A DNA stretch of 64,000 nucleotides from Ooceraea biroi (GCF_003672135.1 NC_039506.1:22662497-22726496); one strand, 5' to 3'. Positions 39,545 through 51,050 are shown, numbered from the stretch's first letter. Notes: generated by a model not told the origin, from the sequence alone. Numbers and translations: made by a program.

Positions 39545-39575
39545 TTGGGTCGTCCGGAAAGTTCGTGCCGATTTT
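39545..39575 (+). repeat. Left terminal inverted repeat of the 39.5-kb mariner
   Basis: Thirty-one bases beginning TTGGGTCGTCCGGAAAG, identical to the reverse complement of 40802-40832. The match stops at the next base (T here, G in the other end). It is the expected transposase binding site at the 5' end of the gene. Confidence 0.97.
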
Positions 39576-39728
39576 TAATAGATGGCGTTGGAACATGTCT
39601 GAATATATCAATGTTATTGAAAACATACGATTTATATACATATGCTTAAAGGTGACATTTTAACGCATCTTTAGGAAAAAAGTTGTTTCAGATAAATTGA
39701 TTCGTATCAGTTTTGTACTCTTTTGAAG

Positions 39729-40758
39729 ATGGAAGAAAACAAAGAACATTTTAGACACTTGATGCTTTTCTATTACCGGAAAGGCAAAAATGCCTCACAA
39801 GCAACAAATTCGATATGTTCTGTTTACGGAGAAGGCGCTTTAGCTGAAAGAACCGTACGTAAGTGGTTCGCTAAGTTTAGAGCTGGTGATTTTAACCTTA
39901 AAGACCAAGAACGCTCGGGCAGACCCTCTACTACTGATGATGACCAAATCAAGACACTGATCGAGAATAATCCGCGCTACACGACACGTGAATTAGCAGA
40001 GATACTGAAAATATCGAAAACCACTGTCCACGATCATGTAGTGAAGCTTGGTTACGTAAGTCGCTATGATGTATGGGTTCCGCATAATTTGGCCGAAAAA
40101 AATTTAATGGATCGCATTTCCATCTGCGACTCGCTGTACAAGCGCAACGAAAACGTACCATTTTTGAAGCAATTAGTGACGGGTGACGAAAAATGGATCA
40201 TTTACAACAATGTAGAACGAAAAAGATCCTGGGGTAAGCGAAATGAACCAGCATTAACTACTCCGAAAGCCGGCCTTCATCCAAAAAAAAGTCATGCTCT
40301 GTGTCTGGTGGGATTGGAAAGGAATCCTATATTATGAGCTCCTACCACACAACCAAACGATAAATGCAGATAAGTACTGCTCGCAACTGGACGAATTAAA
40401 GACAGCGATTCAGGAAAAACGTCCAGAATTAGCTAATAGGAAGGGCGTCGTGTTCCATCAGGACAATGCCAGACCTCATGTTTCTTTGACTACCCGACAA
40501 AAATTGTTGAAGTTTGGCTGGGATGTACTACCTCACCCACCGTATTCACCAGACATTGCACCTTCAGACTTTCACTTATTTAGGTCTTTGCAAAATTCTC
40601 TTAGCGGCAAGAACTTCAACTCTTTGATCGACATAAAAAACCACCTTGAGGAGTTTTTCGCCGAGAAACCTAAGAAGTTCTGGGAGAATGAAATCTTCCA
40701 GTTGCGTGAAAGATGGACAAAGGTTATGAAACAAAACGGTGCATACATAAGTCAATAA
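39729..40758 (+). pseudogene. Mariner transposase gene with one frameshift
   Basis: I take the ATG at 39729 as start because it gives MEENKEHFRH, the usual mariner N-terminus; the upstream TTG is not needed. Residues 1-110 are the DNA-binding half with two helix-turn-helix segments (the second around TTRELAEILKISKTT, 85-99). WVPHNL is at 116-121 and TGDEKW carries the first catalytic Asp (residue 153). After KAGLHPKK (near 40289) the frame is lost in an A8 tract at 40283-40290; the rest is read in another frame, open from 40294 to the TAA at 40756-40758. That part has VVFHQDNARPH with the second Asp and PPYSPDIAPSDFHLF with the third, 34 residues apart as required for DD34D, then the LRERW block. 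Overall length is about 343 codons, normal for mariner. All catalytic residues are present; only the reading frame is broken. A sequencing or assembly error in the homopolymer is a real alternative. Confidence 0.95.
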
Positions 40759-40759
40759 A
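40754..40759 (+). promoter_or_regulatory. Putative polyadenylation signal overlapping the transposase stop
   Basis: AATAAA overlaps the TAA stop of the transposase (40756-40758). It is the only canonical signal between the stop codon and the right terminal repeat, so it is a reasonable candidate for transcript 3' processing. Function is inferred from the hexamer alone. Confidence 0.4.
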
Positions 40760-40801
40760 TATTTATCGACATAAAAAAATGTTGCCTTTGAATTTTCCTT
40801 C

Positions 40802-40832
40802 AAAATCGGCACGAACTTTCCGGACGACCCAA
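40802..40832 (-). repeat. Right terminal inverted repeat of the 39.5-kb mariner
   Basis: Exact reverse complement of the left 31-bp repeat, ending ...CGGACGACCCAA and followed by TA (40833-40834). Together with the left end it delimits the element to the base. Confidence 0.97.
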
Positions 40833-40834
40833 TA

Positions 40835-43800
40835 TATAACGCCGTGCACAGAATTTGGACGGATCCAGGACGAGGAATCTGAAATTCCCCGTCTTATCCC
40901 TTCTTCTCTTCATCCGGCTTGTCTCGTGACGGGACGCGAGGGCGATGGACGGGCTGGCTGAGGGGGAGGAGAGAGGGGGCGAGTCGAAAGTCAATAATCT
41001 TCAAGTAATCCGTCTTTCCGGCGAAAGCTATTTTCATTGTACTCCAGATTCGCGGGGAGTCACGGTTTGGGGCGTGCGTTAATCAACTAAAAGCCGGTAG
41101 TCTGGGTTTACACACCGCGTCTCAATAGCCACTATCGTCTACCTCGCATACCGATAACTCCAACTGGAGAGACGAGGTGCATACATAAACGCGTAAGCGT
41201 GCGTGCGTGTGTGCGCGCGCGCGTGCATTCGACTCGCATTCTGTAATCAGCCCGCGTTGACTGATAGCCCATATTTACTTATTACGTGCCATCGATCATC
41301 CCGGATTCCAGACGATGGCACCCTTGCACGTCACACGCCGCGCGACACGATTCGGTCGACTCGCATCCGGCGCGGCAGACTTCGCGATCCGGTCGCACTC
41401 GCGATTTGTCGTCTCGCTGTGATAACGCGTGACAATTATCCCTCTGCAGCTGGAATTATATTCGCAGAACTTTTCACGGGAATCGAGCAGTGAAGAAATT
41501 TTCTCTGCGTGTTACTGCGTAGCATTAAATTAACATTTTATTCGCGCATACAATTGTCCCGCAAAATTTCGCATAATTCACCAACGCGATTAAGACACAT
41601 ACATATGCGTCGCGCACCCTTAGGTTCGCCATACGCGTAATAGCGTCAGCAATTCGCTCGCAATTCGCAAATGGATGAAAAATCGCCGAACGAGCGTTAA
41701 AAGATAATCGACTTCCGGCGGACAGTTACGGCCTGTCGCATTCACAAAGGAGCGTGTAAATGCAGCGGACGGGGAATAGTTACGATTGCAGCGTGCAGCG
41801 GCACAGAAGATACGATTCCGAACGGATATCTATGTAGAAAGAGGAGCGACGTATCGAGGTGGAAACACGACGGCGAGCGCGAGGAGTGAGGGAAAACATT
41901 GTGCACACTGCCGTAACTTCGCGTCACGGCCGGTGAGCTTCATCGATCACCGGCCAACTCAATTTGTCTCCATTGATACCAATCTGCTGAGCAAGCTCGG
42001 CCACTCTGTATACCTCCCTCTTGCTCGCTCGTTCCCTCGCTCGCCATCTCTTTCGTCGGCTAAAATCTCGCTATCACGGAAGGATGGAACACGTGCTAAA
42101 ACGCTCGGATGCGGATCAGCCGAGGCTTCGCATAATGCGCGCGCGAGAGTATTCATATACGAGAGAGGGTATCGATTAAGCCATTTACCCGCGATTTACG
42201 GGTCGACAAATGCAGTGTGCCTTCAATGCACTCAGCTCAAGCTAAAGAATATTCGAACCAGTTGCCAACGCAATGCATATAAACAACAACGTAGCCACAA
42301 ATTGTTAGCGCGATAGCTAACCAAGAGTGGATCACGTGCGTTCGCCAAGTTTCCGCGAAAATGAACGATTTTGCGTGCTTTCCGGGCGACCGCGCGCAAT
42401 TCCAAACCGCGCGATCGCAAATAACGCCTCGCGGAAGTTGTATCTATGTAATAATTTCTCGCACGCGCGCATACAGCGCTGATGGTGGACGGTGAAATTG
42501 CGTGAACGTCGCGGAGGCAGCCAACCAGCTAACTCTGCGGGGCTGACTGAATCGCAGCGCAAACATCGCGATATAATCAACGAAATTAAACTATTCCTCG
42601 TAAATCCAAGCGAATCTGACGGTCCTCAACGGCGGAGACAGTCTCACTGCCGGAAAAGACCCGCCACCACCACAAAACCGTAGACACCTTGGACAGGTAA
42701 GCACTCGACGACGACGACAACGAGGATAAAGGTGAGGACGAGGACGAGGACGATGACTCTGCCACGGGATAACGGGTACGGATGTGGATACGTGTGGACG
42801 TGTTATAGAAGAGCGCGAGAGGAGTGATGAGAGAGGGCCAAGGTGCGCGGGAAAAGGGGCGAAAGCGGAAAGTGAAGCGGAGACGGGCGGAGCCGGTAGA
42901 CCATCGGTACAGACACGGGTACGAAACGGGTTTCTATCAAATTATAAGTTGTCACACGGATGACGACGCAGCGCAGCCGAGCTGACTCCGGGGCTTAGCT
43001 TTCCCAGTTAACGCCGCCGCCAATCAGACCCGCCTCCAATCTCCTCCCTTTTCATCCTTTCGTCCTGCAACCCTAACTCGCGCTGTCTGCCTCTCCGCTC
43101 GCTCTCTGTCTCTGCCGGCGGTTCTCTTTATCCACCCCCGCCTATCGTCCGTCTCTCCGCGTGTCCATCCTTCTTTGTTCCTCCGTTTGACTCATCGTGC
43201 CTCCTCCGCGTTTCAACCCTCCCCTCTCAACCCTTACTCCGTCGTTCTCTCGTTTAGCCTGGCGTTTCTCGACGTCCCTCACCACGCCACCACGCTCTTT
43301 CCGCTTCTTGAGCGCTCGCTCATGGAAGGAAGCAAGAACTCCGCTCGTAGGCGCTTCGCAGCTGGCAGGTTCGGCATTTGCATGCGAGGAATTTATAATT
43401 GGGCAATGTTTATCTTATACCGGTGGAACTACCGCTGTAACTACGACGAGCCGAGGAAAAGATAGCCTCAACCAGGTTGGCTCGTTAGTCTGCCGGTTAA
43501 ACCGGCACGCAAACGAATCGACGCGATGCAGCCAACGCGACTTTCCCAAACGAGATGAATCTCCAAGCTTTACGGTTTCTCTTGTCATTACTACCAACTG
43601 AATTGCATAACTAGAGCATCCTTTCGTTATTTTGATGTGTGAATGATTTAAAAATGATTTTTGACAAGACGGAATCGATTGTAGCAATGTATTATAATTT
43701 ATCGCTGATCTGCTTTCGTAGTTTTATATATTTTATTTTATAATTTTATGAAGTGTTATATATTCCTTTTATAACAATTTCGCAATACTTTTCAGATACA

Positions 43801-45837
43801 TGATATGATCTTGAATTATGTTTTGAATGTAAAAGTTTAATATGTTTTTGTGAGGATTATTAATTCGAATATCTCGGATCAAAGACCGCTCAAATGAGGC
43901 GAGTGATATTAAGGAGCGACAGAAAAGCGTGAGAATAGTTTCAAAAACTATTACCTCCCGGGTGTACCGGTTGCCAAAAGTATTTCAGGCTGTATTCCAA
44001 GGTGGAGTTCTGAACGAGGACCGATGCGATTTGGCAGTTCTTCCGTTCTGCGTGAGCATCCGTGTCGGGGCGAAAAGATATCGCGATATTATACGATGAT
44101 AATGGGGACCGCTCAATAACATCGCGAAGAGTAATAGCAACGGCATTGTGCGCTTAATGGCTAGGGTATTCTACGGAGGGAATCGAAGCTCCGGTTTATC
44201 GTAGGTGGTAGGCGTTAGGGTTCCTCGGTGACGAATAGTCATGTCGAGTCGACCCTGCAGGTTGCTCTTCCGCCTCGCAAAGTCTTGGTATCGTAGTCCT
44301 GACGAGAAAGGCAGATAATGAGTCAAATTGATGGCACAAAAATCCTAACTCTGGATTTTTATAGAGAAACAGTTACACGTAATAAACAATTAATATGTCG
44401 ACAACATGGAATGCAACATTTAATTCTAATTACTCAGAAATAGCGTAAAGTTAATTTTATATTTTGAAAATATTTTATATTTCTCGTACTGCTTAAATAT
44501 ATATAAAACTACAAAATTAATCTAATAATTGTAATGCGCAAGCTACTTGAATTTAAATTTAAAGTTCGATTATATTGATGCGAGGGAGAAAGAGTATCAT
44601 AAAAAATTAACAGATACGGCAATGTGCGTGAGAATGCCATTATAGCGTGTGCGATTAAAAAAAGCAGAAGATCAAGAGCAAAGGAGGGTGACAAGCGTTT
44701 CTAAGGGGTGTGACTCAGTGCTTTAATGCTCCGACATCTCAAAACAAATATCCTTGGCGCTCCCACACAAACCTTCGTCAGTACATTCCCGCGTCTTCTA
44801 CACCATCACAAATTCTCTCGGTTCGAATAATTCCCAGCGAATTTCCATAAGAGCTTATCCGCGATTTATTATAAACGCATTATGCTCTCCGGTGATGGCC
44901 CTTTTTACCCTAACCCTGAGCGTCATTTTTCCTCACGGGAGAGGAGCCACGCAAGATTCGCGTTCCCATCCTTTCAAAGAGGATTTCTTTTCGAACTTTC
45001 GTCCCCTGGACAAGTTCAAGCTCCAACAACGGGGGTTGAGATCCTCCGCGACAGAGATCTGTGAACGTATATATACTGGATAATCACTCAAGAGAGGATT
45101 TTTTACATCATCATGGATTAATGACTATATACGCTGCACATCCTTTACAACATAATGCGTTATTATATCCAACATGCTTTGTAATCTCCATAATGGTATC
45201 AATAGAATAATAAACGATCATTGTAAGAAAATATCGATGTAAAATTGTGTTAAAATATTCTTTCCAAAAGAAGAAAGATTATTCATATATACCATTTCGC
45301 TAATGTATAAGCGAAAAGAATTATATAAATTTATCGCGTGTGGCAGTACGTAAGTATTTATGTCTGAGAGTACTTTTATACAGTATATATAAGTCTTTAC
45401 ATTCAAATACCTAAAATCTCTTGCGATTGTTAGAAAATTTAATTAAAACGCCAATCAAAAGCACAAGTTAAAATCCGCTTCAGCGGTATCCGCTCAGGCG
45501 GCACAAGGCGCGCCGATAATTTACCCCGTTCTCGTACGGTTTGTCGATCGATCGCGTAGATCACGTACACTCGTTGACGCCAAATACTACGACATTCCGC
45601 GTTCGTCGGGGATGCAGCGCATCGGTCGCCACAACGCGCCCAAGAGTTACAAGTTGCGAGCTAATGTTTGCAATTTACCCAGGCGTGGTGGATCTCGCCG
45701 GCGAGCAAACTGGGCGGCCGATGCGGAAGGGTTCCCAAAGCATCCCCAGGAAGCACGGTGAGCACTATCTCCAGCTACCGCCGCCGCTCTGGCAAGTCGC
45801 AGCAACAGTAGCGATAATAGACAGCGCAGCATAGTAT
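40835..45837. other. Gene-free stretch with a few exon-like hints
   Basis: No gene is supported. The longest frame is 176 codons at 41786-42316 (+), without a domain I know. An alternating purine-pyrimidine tract (GC/GT steps) lies at 41197-41226. GGACAG followed by GTAAGC at 42691-42702 matches a consensus 5' splice site, and 43000-43050 holds a GCCAATCAG box in GC-rich DNA, but I cannot build an exon-intron model around them. AT-rich parts lie at 43620-43870, 44330-44550 and 45160-45440. Confidence 0.55.
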
Positions 45838-45987
45838 GATGGTAACAGTAGTAGCAGCAGCAGTAGCAACAGCAATGGCGATGGCGACAGCAGCAGCGAT
45901 GGCAGCAGTAGCAGCAGCAACAGCAACAGCAGCAGCGGCGGCGGCGGCGGTAGCGGCAGCAGTAGCAGTAGCAGCGATAGCAGCAGC
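45838..45987 (+). repeat. Interrupted (AGC)n trinucleotide array
   Basis: Fifty consecutive in-phase triplets, each purine-purine-pyrimidine: mostly AGC/AGT, with GGC, GAT, GAC, AAC and AAT. Read in that frame it encodes only Ser, Asn, Gly and Asp, a low-complexity composition common in insect nuclear proteins. A TAG lies two triplets before the run and the frame stays open for about 40 more codons after it. The other frames give long Ala/Val runs (+) or Leu/Ala runs (-). I see no start codon, splice acceptor or homologous sequence that would make it an exon, so I annotate it as a repeat and note the coding possibility. Confidence 0.85.
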
Positions 45988-47885
45988 ACCCTGCACCAAC
46001 CAGCGCGCCGCATCAAGTATCACTCTATTTACCCGTCAAATATTTGTGCTTTTACCGTGGAGCGCCGTATCCGAAGCCCCTCTCTTCCTCCACCATCCTG
46101 CTCTTAGCTATCCACTCTATCCTCTAGTGCCACTTTGTATACGGCGAACGCTGTCGGCTGAATTTCCCTAACGAAAACTTGCCGAAAATTTGCAATTCGT
46201 AAAGAGTGCGGGGGAACGACGGAGCCCTCGGAGCTTGCCACTCGGAGCGAGGACGGCGAGACAACGAAGACGTCGAAATAACGACTTTGTTTTAAGCTCG
46301 GGAACCACAGGATTATCCGTTAAATAACACGGAAATATATATATGCACAGTTTAAGAAAAGAATATTGGCAAGGTCTTGTATCTGTTTAATTCGTGTTGC
46401 GTTAGATATTTGGAAGCAGAGTTAAATATGTAGCGATATATGATACGAATACAAATTATACGAGCAATATTAAATTTCAATAAGTCGCGCGCTATTTTAG
46501 CAATCCATATATATATAATGATAATAATCTCCATTTAAACTTTAATTTTTACTTAAAACTGCAGGAGACATCAAACCGATCGAACTAAATGCAGGAATAT
46601 CGAGGGGCACCGTTTCTGTATCTGGAATAGACGGCGGAAATAGAACAAAGGACTCGTAACGTGTGCCAAAAATAAAAGTTCCTTCGAGGAGAAACGGAGA
46701 ATGACGATGGCAAGCATCAGGGTGCCCGTAGGCTGGTCACGAATGTGACGCACGAGCGGGTACCGCACAGCCGTTCTTCTTTCCTTCTTCTTCTTCTTCC
46801 TCTTCCTCCGCCTCCTCCTTCTTTACATCCGCCGTTTCTTCTCTTTTGGCCCCTTCAGCCGGCCACTCCCGGGAATCCTAATATCTACCTTTGACGTCAT
46901 GCCAAATACTTACCCTTACTCGTCTGGAATAAGGCAACGGGCGACGCCGCAATAGGCGACGGTAGCAAACGGCCGATCGGAAGGAAGAAAAGGAACAGCC
47001 GGTAATACGAATGTCCAGAATCTCTCTGACGACGTATTGTATCTTACGTGCACATCCATTCTATTGGAACGAAATAGTCATCATTAAACGTTCGTCCATA
47101 ATAATCATAATTCCGCTTTCGATTCCCGCCGAATTCGCGAACGTAAGTCGTGCGCGTATTCCGCTGATTCCGTGCCGAATTTAAAATCGAAGGGACAGCC
47201 CCACGACTAGACACGGTACGTTCGTCGCAATGACAATCAGATGACAAAAGTTTCAGCACAGGTCTGCAAAGATAGAAGCCTTAATTTCATATCTGAGCAA
47301 AATTTCATTATTATTGTATGATTTTGCTTAAACATTCTGCCCGACTGTCGGAAGAAATCAGTCGAGGCAAGCTTCGATATAGAATTCGATGGTTACGTGA
47401 CACGTCAATTCGAAGCACGTTATTTTTCGACGAGACATTCCCGCTGTAAAATCGACGGGAATTGCACCTTCCGAATTCAGTCCAGTCAGATGATCACGAT
47501 GGAAATCGGCGAAATTATCAGGAGTATGGCAGCCAGGTGGTTATAGCTACGGTACGTACGTATGGGCGCGCGGAAGCCCCGAAATGCAGACCGTCCGATT
47601 TGAATACGTAACTGGCCGGATATAAACGAGCCTATGAATAAAATTTAAATTCCAATCACAGTGACCGAACAATGCAACAATATCCGCGGTCGCACGGTAG
47701 CAATTGCGTGTCATAACGCGAGGCTCAATGCAACGGAAATCTGCTTGTACATGCCATATGTAAGACAAAGTTCAAATGTGACACTTTTAATAATGAGCTG
47801 GAGTGGATAATGGCAAATCTTTGCTAAAATGATGCGGCAAGTATACAAATACTTTCAAACATAATACTAAGACTACACTGATATA

Positions 47886-47938
47886 TAATTTCAAGTATTA
47901 TTAATATTTTAAAATATTAATACTTTCAAATTATAAAA
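47886..47938. repeat. AT-rich palindrome
   Basis: The centre (47901-47920) is a perfect 20-bp palindrome, TTAATATTTTAAAATATTAA. The outer arms continue imperfectly through TATAATTT...AAATTATA to about 26 bp each side. It could form a cruciform. AT-rich palindromes arise easily by chance, so significance is low. Confidence 0.7.
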
Positions 47939-48526
47939 TATTAATACGCGAAATGTATGCAGCATGTATGTAAGAATCGGACAACTTTTTAGGCATTTAT
48001 AATTTTTTGTTTAGATGAATCTTGAAATCTCCTGTCGTAAAATTCGAAATTGGCGAAAAAAGGAGTTTATCGAGATATTCAATCACCTCGTACGGTAAGA
48101 TAACACTCTTTTCCATTCGCTGTATTACTGAGGAGGAGATGTTATTGACAAATTAGGTACCGACAGATTCTATTAGTCAACGAACGCGCCGGAAATCTCG
48201 TGACGAAAGGCAAACGTCGTAATTGCCACATAATTATGCGCATTTTAATTTGTGCGCGTGCGTTTGCCATTGGCCATCGTCGTTCTCCTACGCTCCGTCC
48301 TCTTTGGCTGGTTGTACGTACACACACACACGCAAATTCACGGAAATTCCAGCAAATTACAATCGTGTCTATTTGACATGTGCGACGGTTTGATTTATTA
48401 ATCATCGACTCGCCACGGGACGGTCCCGAATATTTTCGCACCGGCGGAGCGCCGTAATTTTCTCTCTGCTAGCATACACGCTGTAATATTTATGTCCAAG
48501 TGCGAGGGCGCATCGCATTACCACCA

Positions 48527-48529
<3 letters not shown>

Positions 48530-48572
<43 letters not shown>

Positions 48573-48580
48573 TCTCTCTT
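48530..48580 (+). repeat. (TC)n dinucleotide microsatellite
   Basis: About 25 CT units with a single G interruption. It generates Ser/Leu-rich frames on one strand and Arg/Glu-rich frames on the other, none of them credible genes. Confidence 0.95.
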
Positions 48581-50761
48581 TCGCCGACCCACCGATCAGC
48601 CGCGCTACCAACCCCCTTCGTGGATTCGGGATGTAGATGAGAGGAGGGCGATCCGTTTGATACGGAGCACGAACGGTTCGATGGAAACGTGAAACGATCG
48701 ATTAGCCGCGACGGACAATGACTGTTATCTTTATCAGCGAATTTATGCAAATTAACGGTACCCGAAACGCGCCTGGTTTTGGCCGTTTGTCCGTTTGAAC
48801 GGGTGCCGCGCCGGTGCATCGGGGTCGGTTGCAGGGTGGGATAAGGGGAGAATCGGACCGCGCATAATTTTCTGTGCCGGCGATTTTAATCGTGATTCCA
48901 CGTTTTTATTCTGCACCTCGATGTGCGCCGCCGTCGCGTTGATTGGTGCGAACGCGAGAACGATTGGGATCGAGGGTGAGCGCGAGCACGTCCTCGTTAA
49001 CGTCGGCGCATCCGTATAAGCGCGCCTGCGACTGTATGTAAATCGCGATAATGTCGGACGTATGTAACGTACCATTGAATGACGCTAATGAGTAAATAAT
49101 ATGCGCACAATATTAACGTTCACAAACAACTCGGTTCGTTATGCTTTGTTTCCACCGGCGGAACGTTTAATTATTGATATTTGCCGCGATTCTGGTAAAA
49201 TGAACGCCGCCGCGCCGTTACTCCGCCCGTTTAACGAACGACTTATGCGCATTGTACCGCACGTTCTATTTGCTCAAAACATTGCCGAGTGATAGGATGT
49301 GATTACTGAAACTATAAATTCATAACCGCTCGGCGCTGTGTGCCTCTATTATCGTTTTATGACAATTTCACTTGGTTTTGTGTGAGAATGTGGACAATTG
49401 TTTCGGACGATGTATTGGACAGCGCAAGTTACGCTCGGACTCTGTTTAGTATTCTTCATGCGATTTCATCTTATTCCAAACGATGAAATATGTATATCTT
49501 GTTTTATTTCTGTCAATAGCGAATTTTCTACTGGGATACTATTAATCGCGTCGATGGCAACAATTATAAGCATTTTTTACATTATATTATATGCACGGCA
49601 TGTTTGTGCGCAAGTGCGTTATTTAATTTACTTAAATGAAGCGCCACGCTAACGGAATTACGCGCCGGTAGCTTGATTGTATTACGGCGCTCTGATTAAC
49701 GGTCTTTGCTACGATCCAAGGGGTACAATGTAGCGCGATATATCAGCGTCCTATAGAGTTTCACGGATCAACAAACGTGCTGGCGGTAGTATCTTTTCGT
49801 AAATCGAAATGGATGTATGTGACGAAGAGAGTGTCTCACGGGTTCATCTTCTTGGAAACTTCGAAGCATCGTTAGTTCTTTCTAATCTTCGAGAGTGCCG
49901 CTCGACGCACTTATTTCTTGTAACGATCACTTTATGGAGATAATAAAGATAATAAACACAATCGCTAGCATATTTCTTTTATTTTTACACGTCACGTGCA
50001 ATGTTTTCACGAACGTTTTCACGAAACGTTATTTATTAAAATCAGACAATACATTTGTAATGAAAGATCCCGACAGTTACTGCAATATTTTTCCAAAACT
50101 TTTAGAGTTACGTAGATTCAACGGAGTGTCGCGTGAAAAGAGACACGTGGAAGATCCGAGATTTCGACAAAATCGTAGAATAAGAAATCGTCGCCAGGGG
50201 AAAGCCGGACGACGTGCGGGAGGAGATGCGAGGGTATAAACAACCGGCGGAGTAAAAGTCCCTCGCATACGAAACTCGGAGTAACTTATCACTTTCCCTT
50301 AATCGGGATCAGCCGCGCGACGCAACCGGTGATGTTCAGTCTCGTCGCGTTAAATATTCAGAAGAAACCCGCTGCCGGTGTAAATCAGGGAGCCAACCGT
50401 CCCCTGCCAACCTCTTTTCGAGGCTCGACGCATTGCTCCCACGTGGTTCCTGCCGACTGCAAAGTCAACAATCGTAGCTCGCCTTTTCGCACGCTTCTCA
50501 TCGTTGGTTGGCCAATCAGATCCATCTCAAGAAAAGCAAGTAAAAGCAATAAAATGAATTTAAACGAGTCCCGTCTCGGAAAAAGATAAATTTTCTGAAG
50601 AAAATTGCATGGTTGGTAGATAACAAGCGCATAGAAATTTTTAGCACTATAATGAAGCAATATGGAAACGACAAAAGATATATAAATTAAGAGAAAAAAT
50701 GTTAATCTTTGTATTAGAAATATACGTGATCAATATACAATATATAAATACATATATATTA

Positions 50762-50966
50762 TTAGGTCGATACAGAAGTTCTTATCGATGAATAAATTGG
50801 ATGACTCTTTTCGATGTGATACCTACTCGCATGTTGCCGGAAAGATGGGAAAAAGTCGTACAAAATGATGAAAAATTGATTTTAATTGATTTATGCTGTA
50901 TCGATTGTTTTATTTCGAGAAAGAAAAAATTGCAAAAATTCAACAAAGAACTTATCCACTGACTTG
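50762..50966 (+). mobile_element. Internally deleted mariner remnant
   Basis: A TA at 50760-50761 is followed by TTAGGTCGATACAGAAG, which resembles a mariner terminal repeat (TTAGGT start, AAGT nearby). Only about 40 bases later comes coding sequence for a transposase C-terminus. A candidate opposite end, AAGAACTTATCCACTGACTT..TTAA at about 50946-50970, shares only the AAGTTCTT core and a few more positions with the left end. The simplest reading is a mariner that lost most of its interior, leaving the left end joined to the 3' coding part. It differs in terminal sequence from the other two mariners with visible ends, so it is a separate lineage. Confidence 0.6.
50801..50962 (+). pseudogene. 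Mariner transposase C-terminal fragment
   Basis: A 53-codon open frame containing MLPERWEKVVQNDEK, which matches the conserved mariner C-terminal block (LPERWQKVV-x-N-x-G). The natural protein would end about ten residues later; here the frame runs on for about 30 residues to a TGA at 50960-50962. The catalytic domain and DNA-binding region are absent. It is non-functional and inside the deleted remnant starting at 50762. Confidence 0.8.
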
Positions 50967-50968
50967 TT

Positions 50969-51050
50969 AATATATTGGATCGTAACATATACCTATTCAT
51001 CACGTTTTTTTAGTATTTTTAATAAGGAATATATGTTACAACCCATATTA
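50969..51050 (-). repeat. Short palindromic dispersed repeat, copy B
   Basis: An 82-bp inverted repeat. Left arm AATATATTGGATCGTAACAT (from 50969) pairs with right arm GGAATATATGTTACAACCC (from 51026), separated by about 30 bases. On the minus strand the core reads GGGTTGTAACATATATT, as in copies at 5557-5636 and 59116-59179. Read the same way, about 55 bases beyond 51050 also resemble sequence beside the 59-kb copy (ACATACATTCG...TTTTTTGG), and contain a small hairpin, GCACC-GTTTTTT-GGTGC. It adjoins the mariner remnant, so it might be the outer part of that element. Confidence 0.6.

Larger units (their letters stand above)
39545..40832 (+). mobile_element. Nearly intact mariner transposon (DD34D)
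   Basis: A 1,288-bp element with TA on each side (39543-39544 and 40833-40834). Its terminal inverted repeats are 31 bp and identical, starting TTGGGTCGTCCGG. The interior carries a full-length mariner transposase gene interrupted by a single extra base in an A8 tract. Identical ends and one lesion indicate a recent insertion, much younger than the mariner remains at 17.5, 20.7 and 50.8 kb, whose ends differ from these. An AATAAA at 40754-40759 overlaps the stop codon and could serve as the polyadenylation signal. The element belongs to the Tc1/mariner superfamily, mariner group; I do not assign a subfamily. It is the best marker here of recent transposon activity. Confidence 0.98.
45988..50761. 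other. Gene-free stretch, no supported gene
   Basis: No gene is supported. A CTT/CTC-rich run lies at 46774-46826 and a (TC)n microsatellite at 48530-48580. An AT-rich palindrome sits at 47886-47938. An 84-codon frame at 49398-49652 (+) is hydrophobic with two possible membrane spans, but it lacks a good ATG context and any recognisable family. The last 100 bases before 50762 are AT-rich. Confidence 0.6.

Noticed and set aside
41786..42316. A 176-codon open frame (+)
   Set aside because: No domain, no promoter or splice support, and competing frames on the minus strand.
45765..46171. Poly-Leu (-) and poly-Ala (+ and -) open frames over the AGC array
   Set aside because: They are alternative readings of a trinucleotide repeat without flanking conserved sequence.
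49398..49652. An 84-codon frame with two possible membrane spans
   Set aside because: It opens on a TTG, has no conserved neighbours or motif, and AT-rich DNA often yields such frames.
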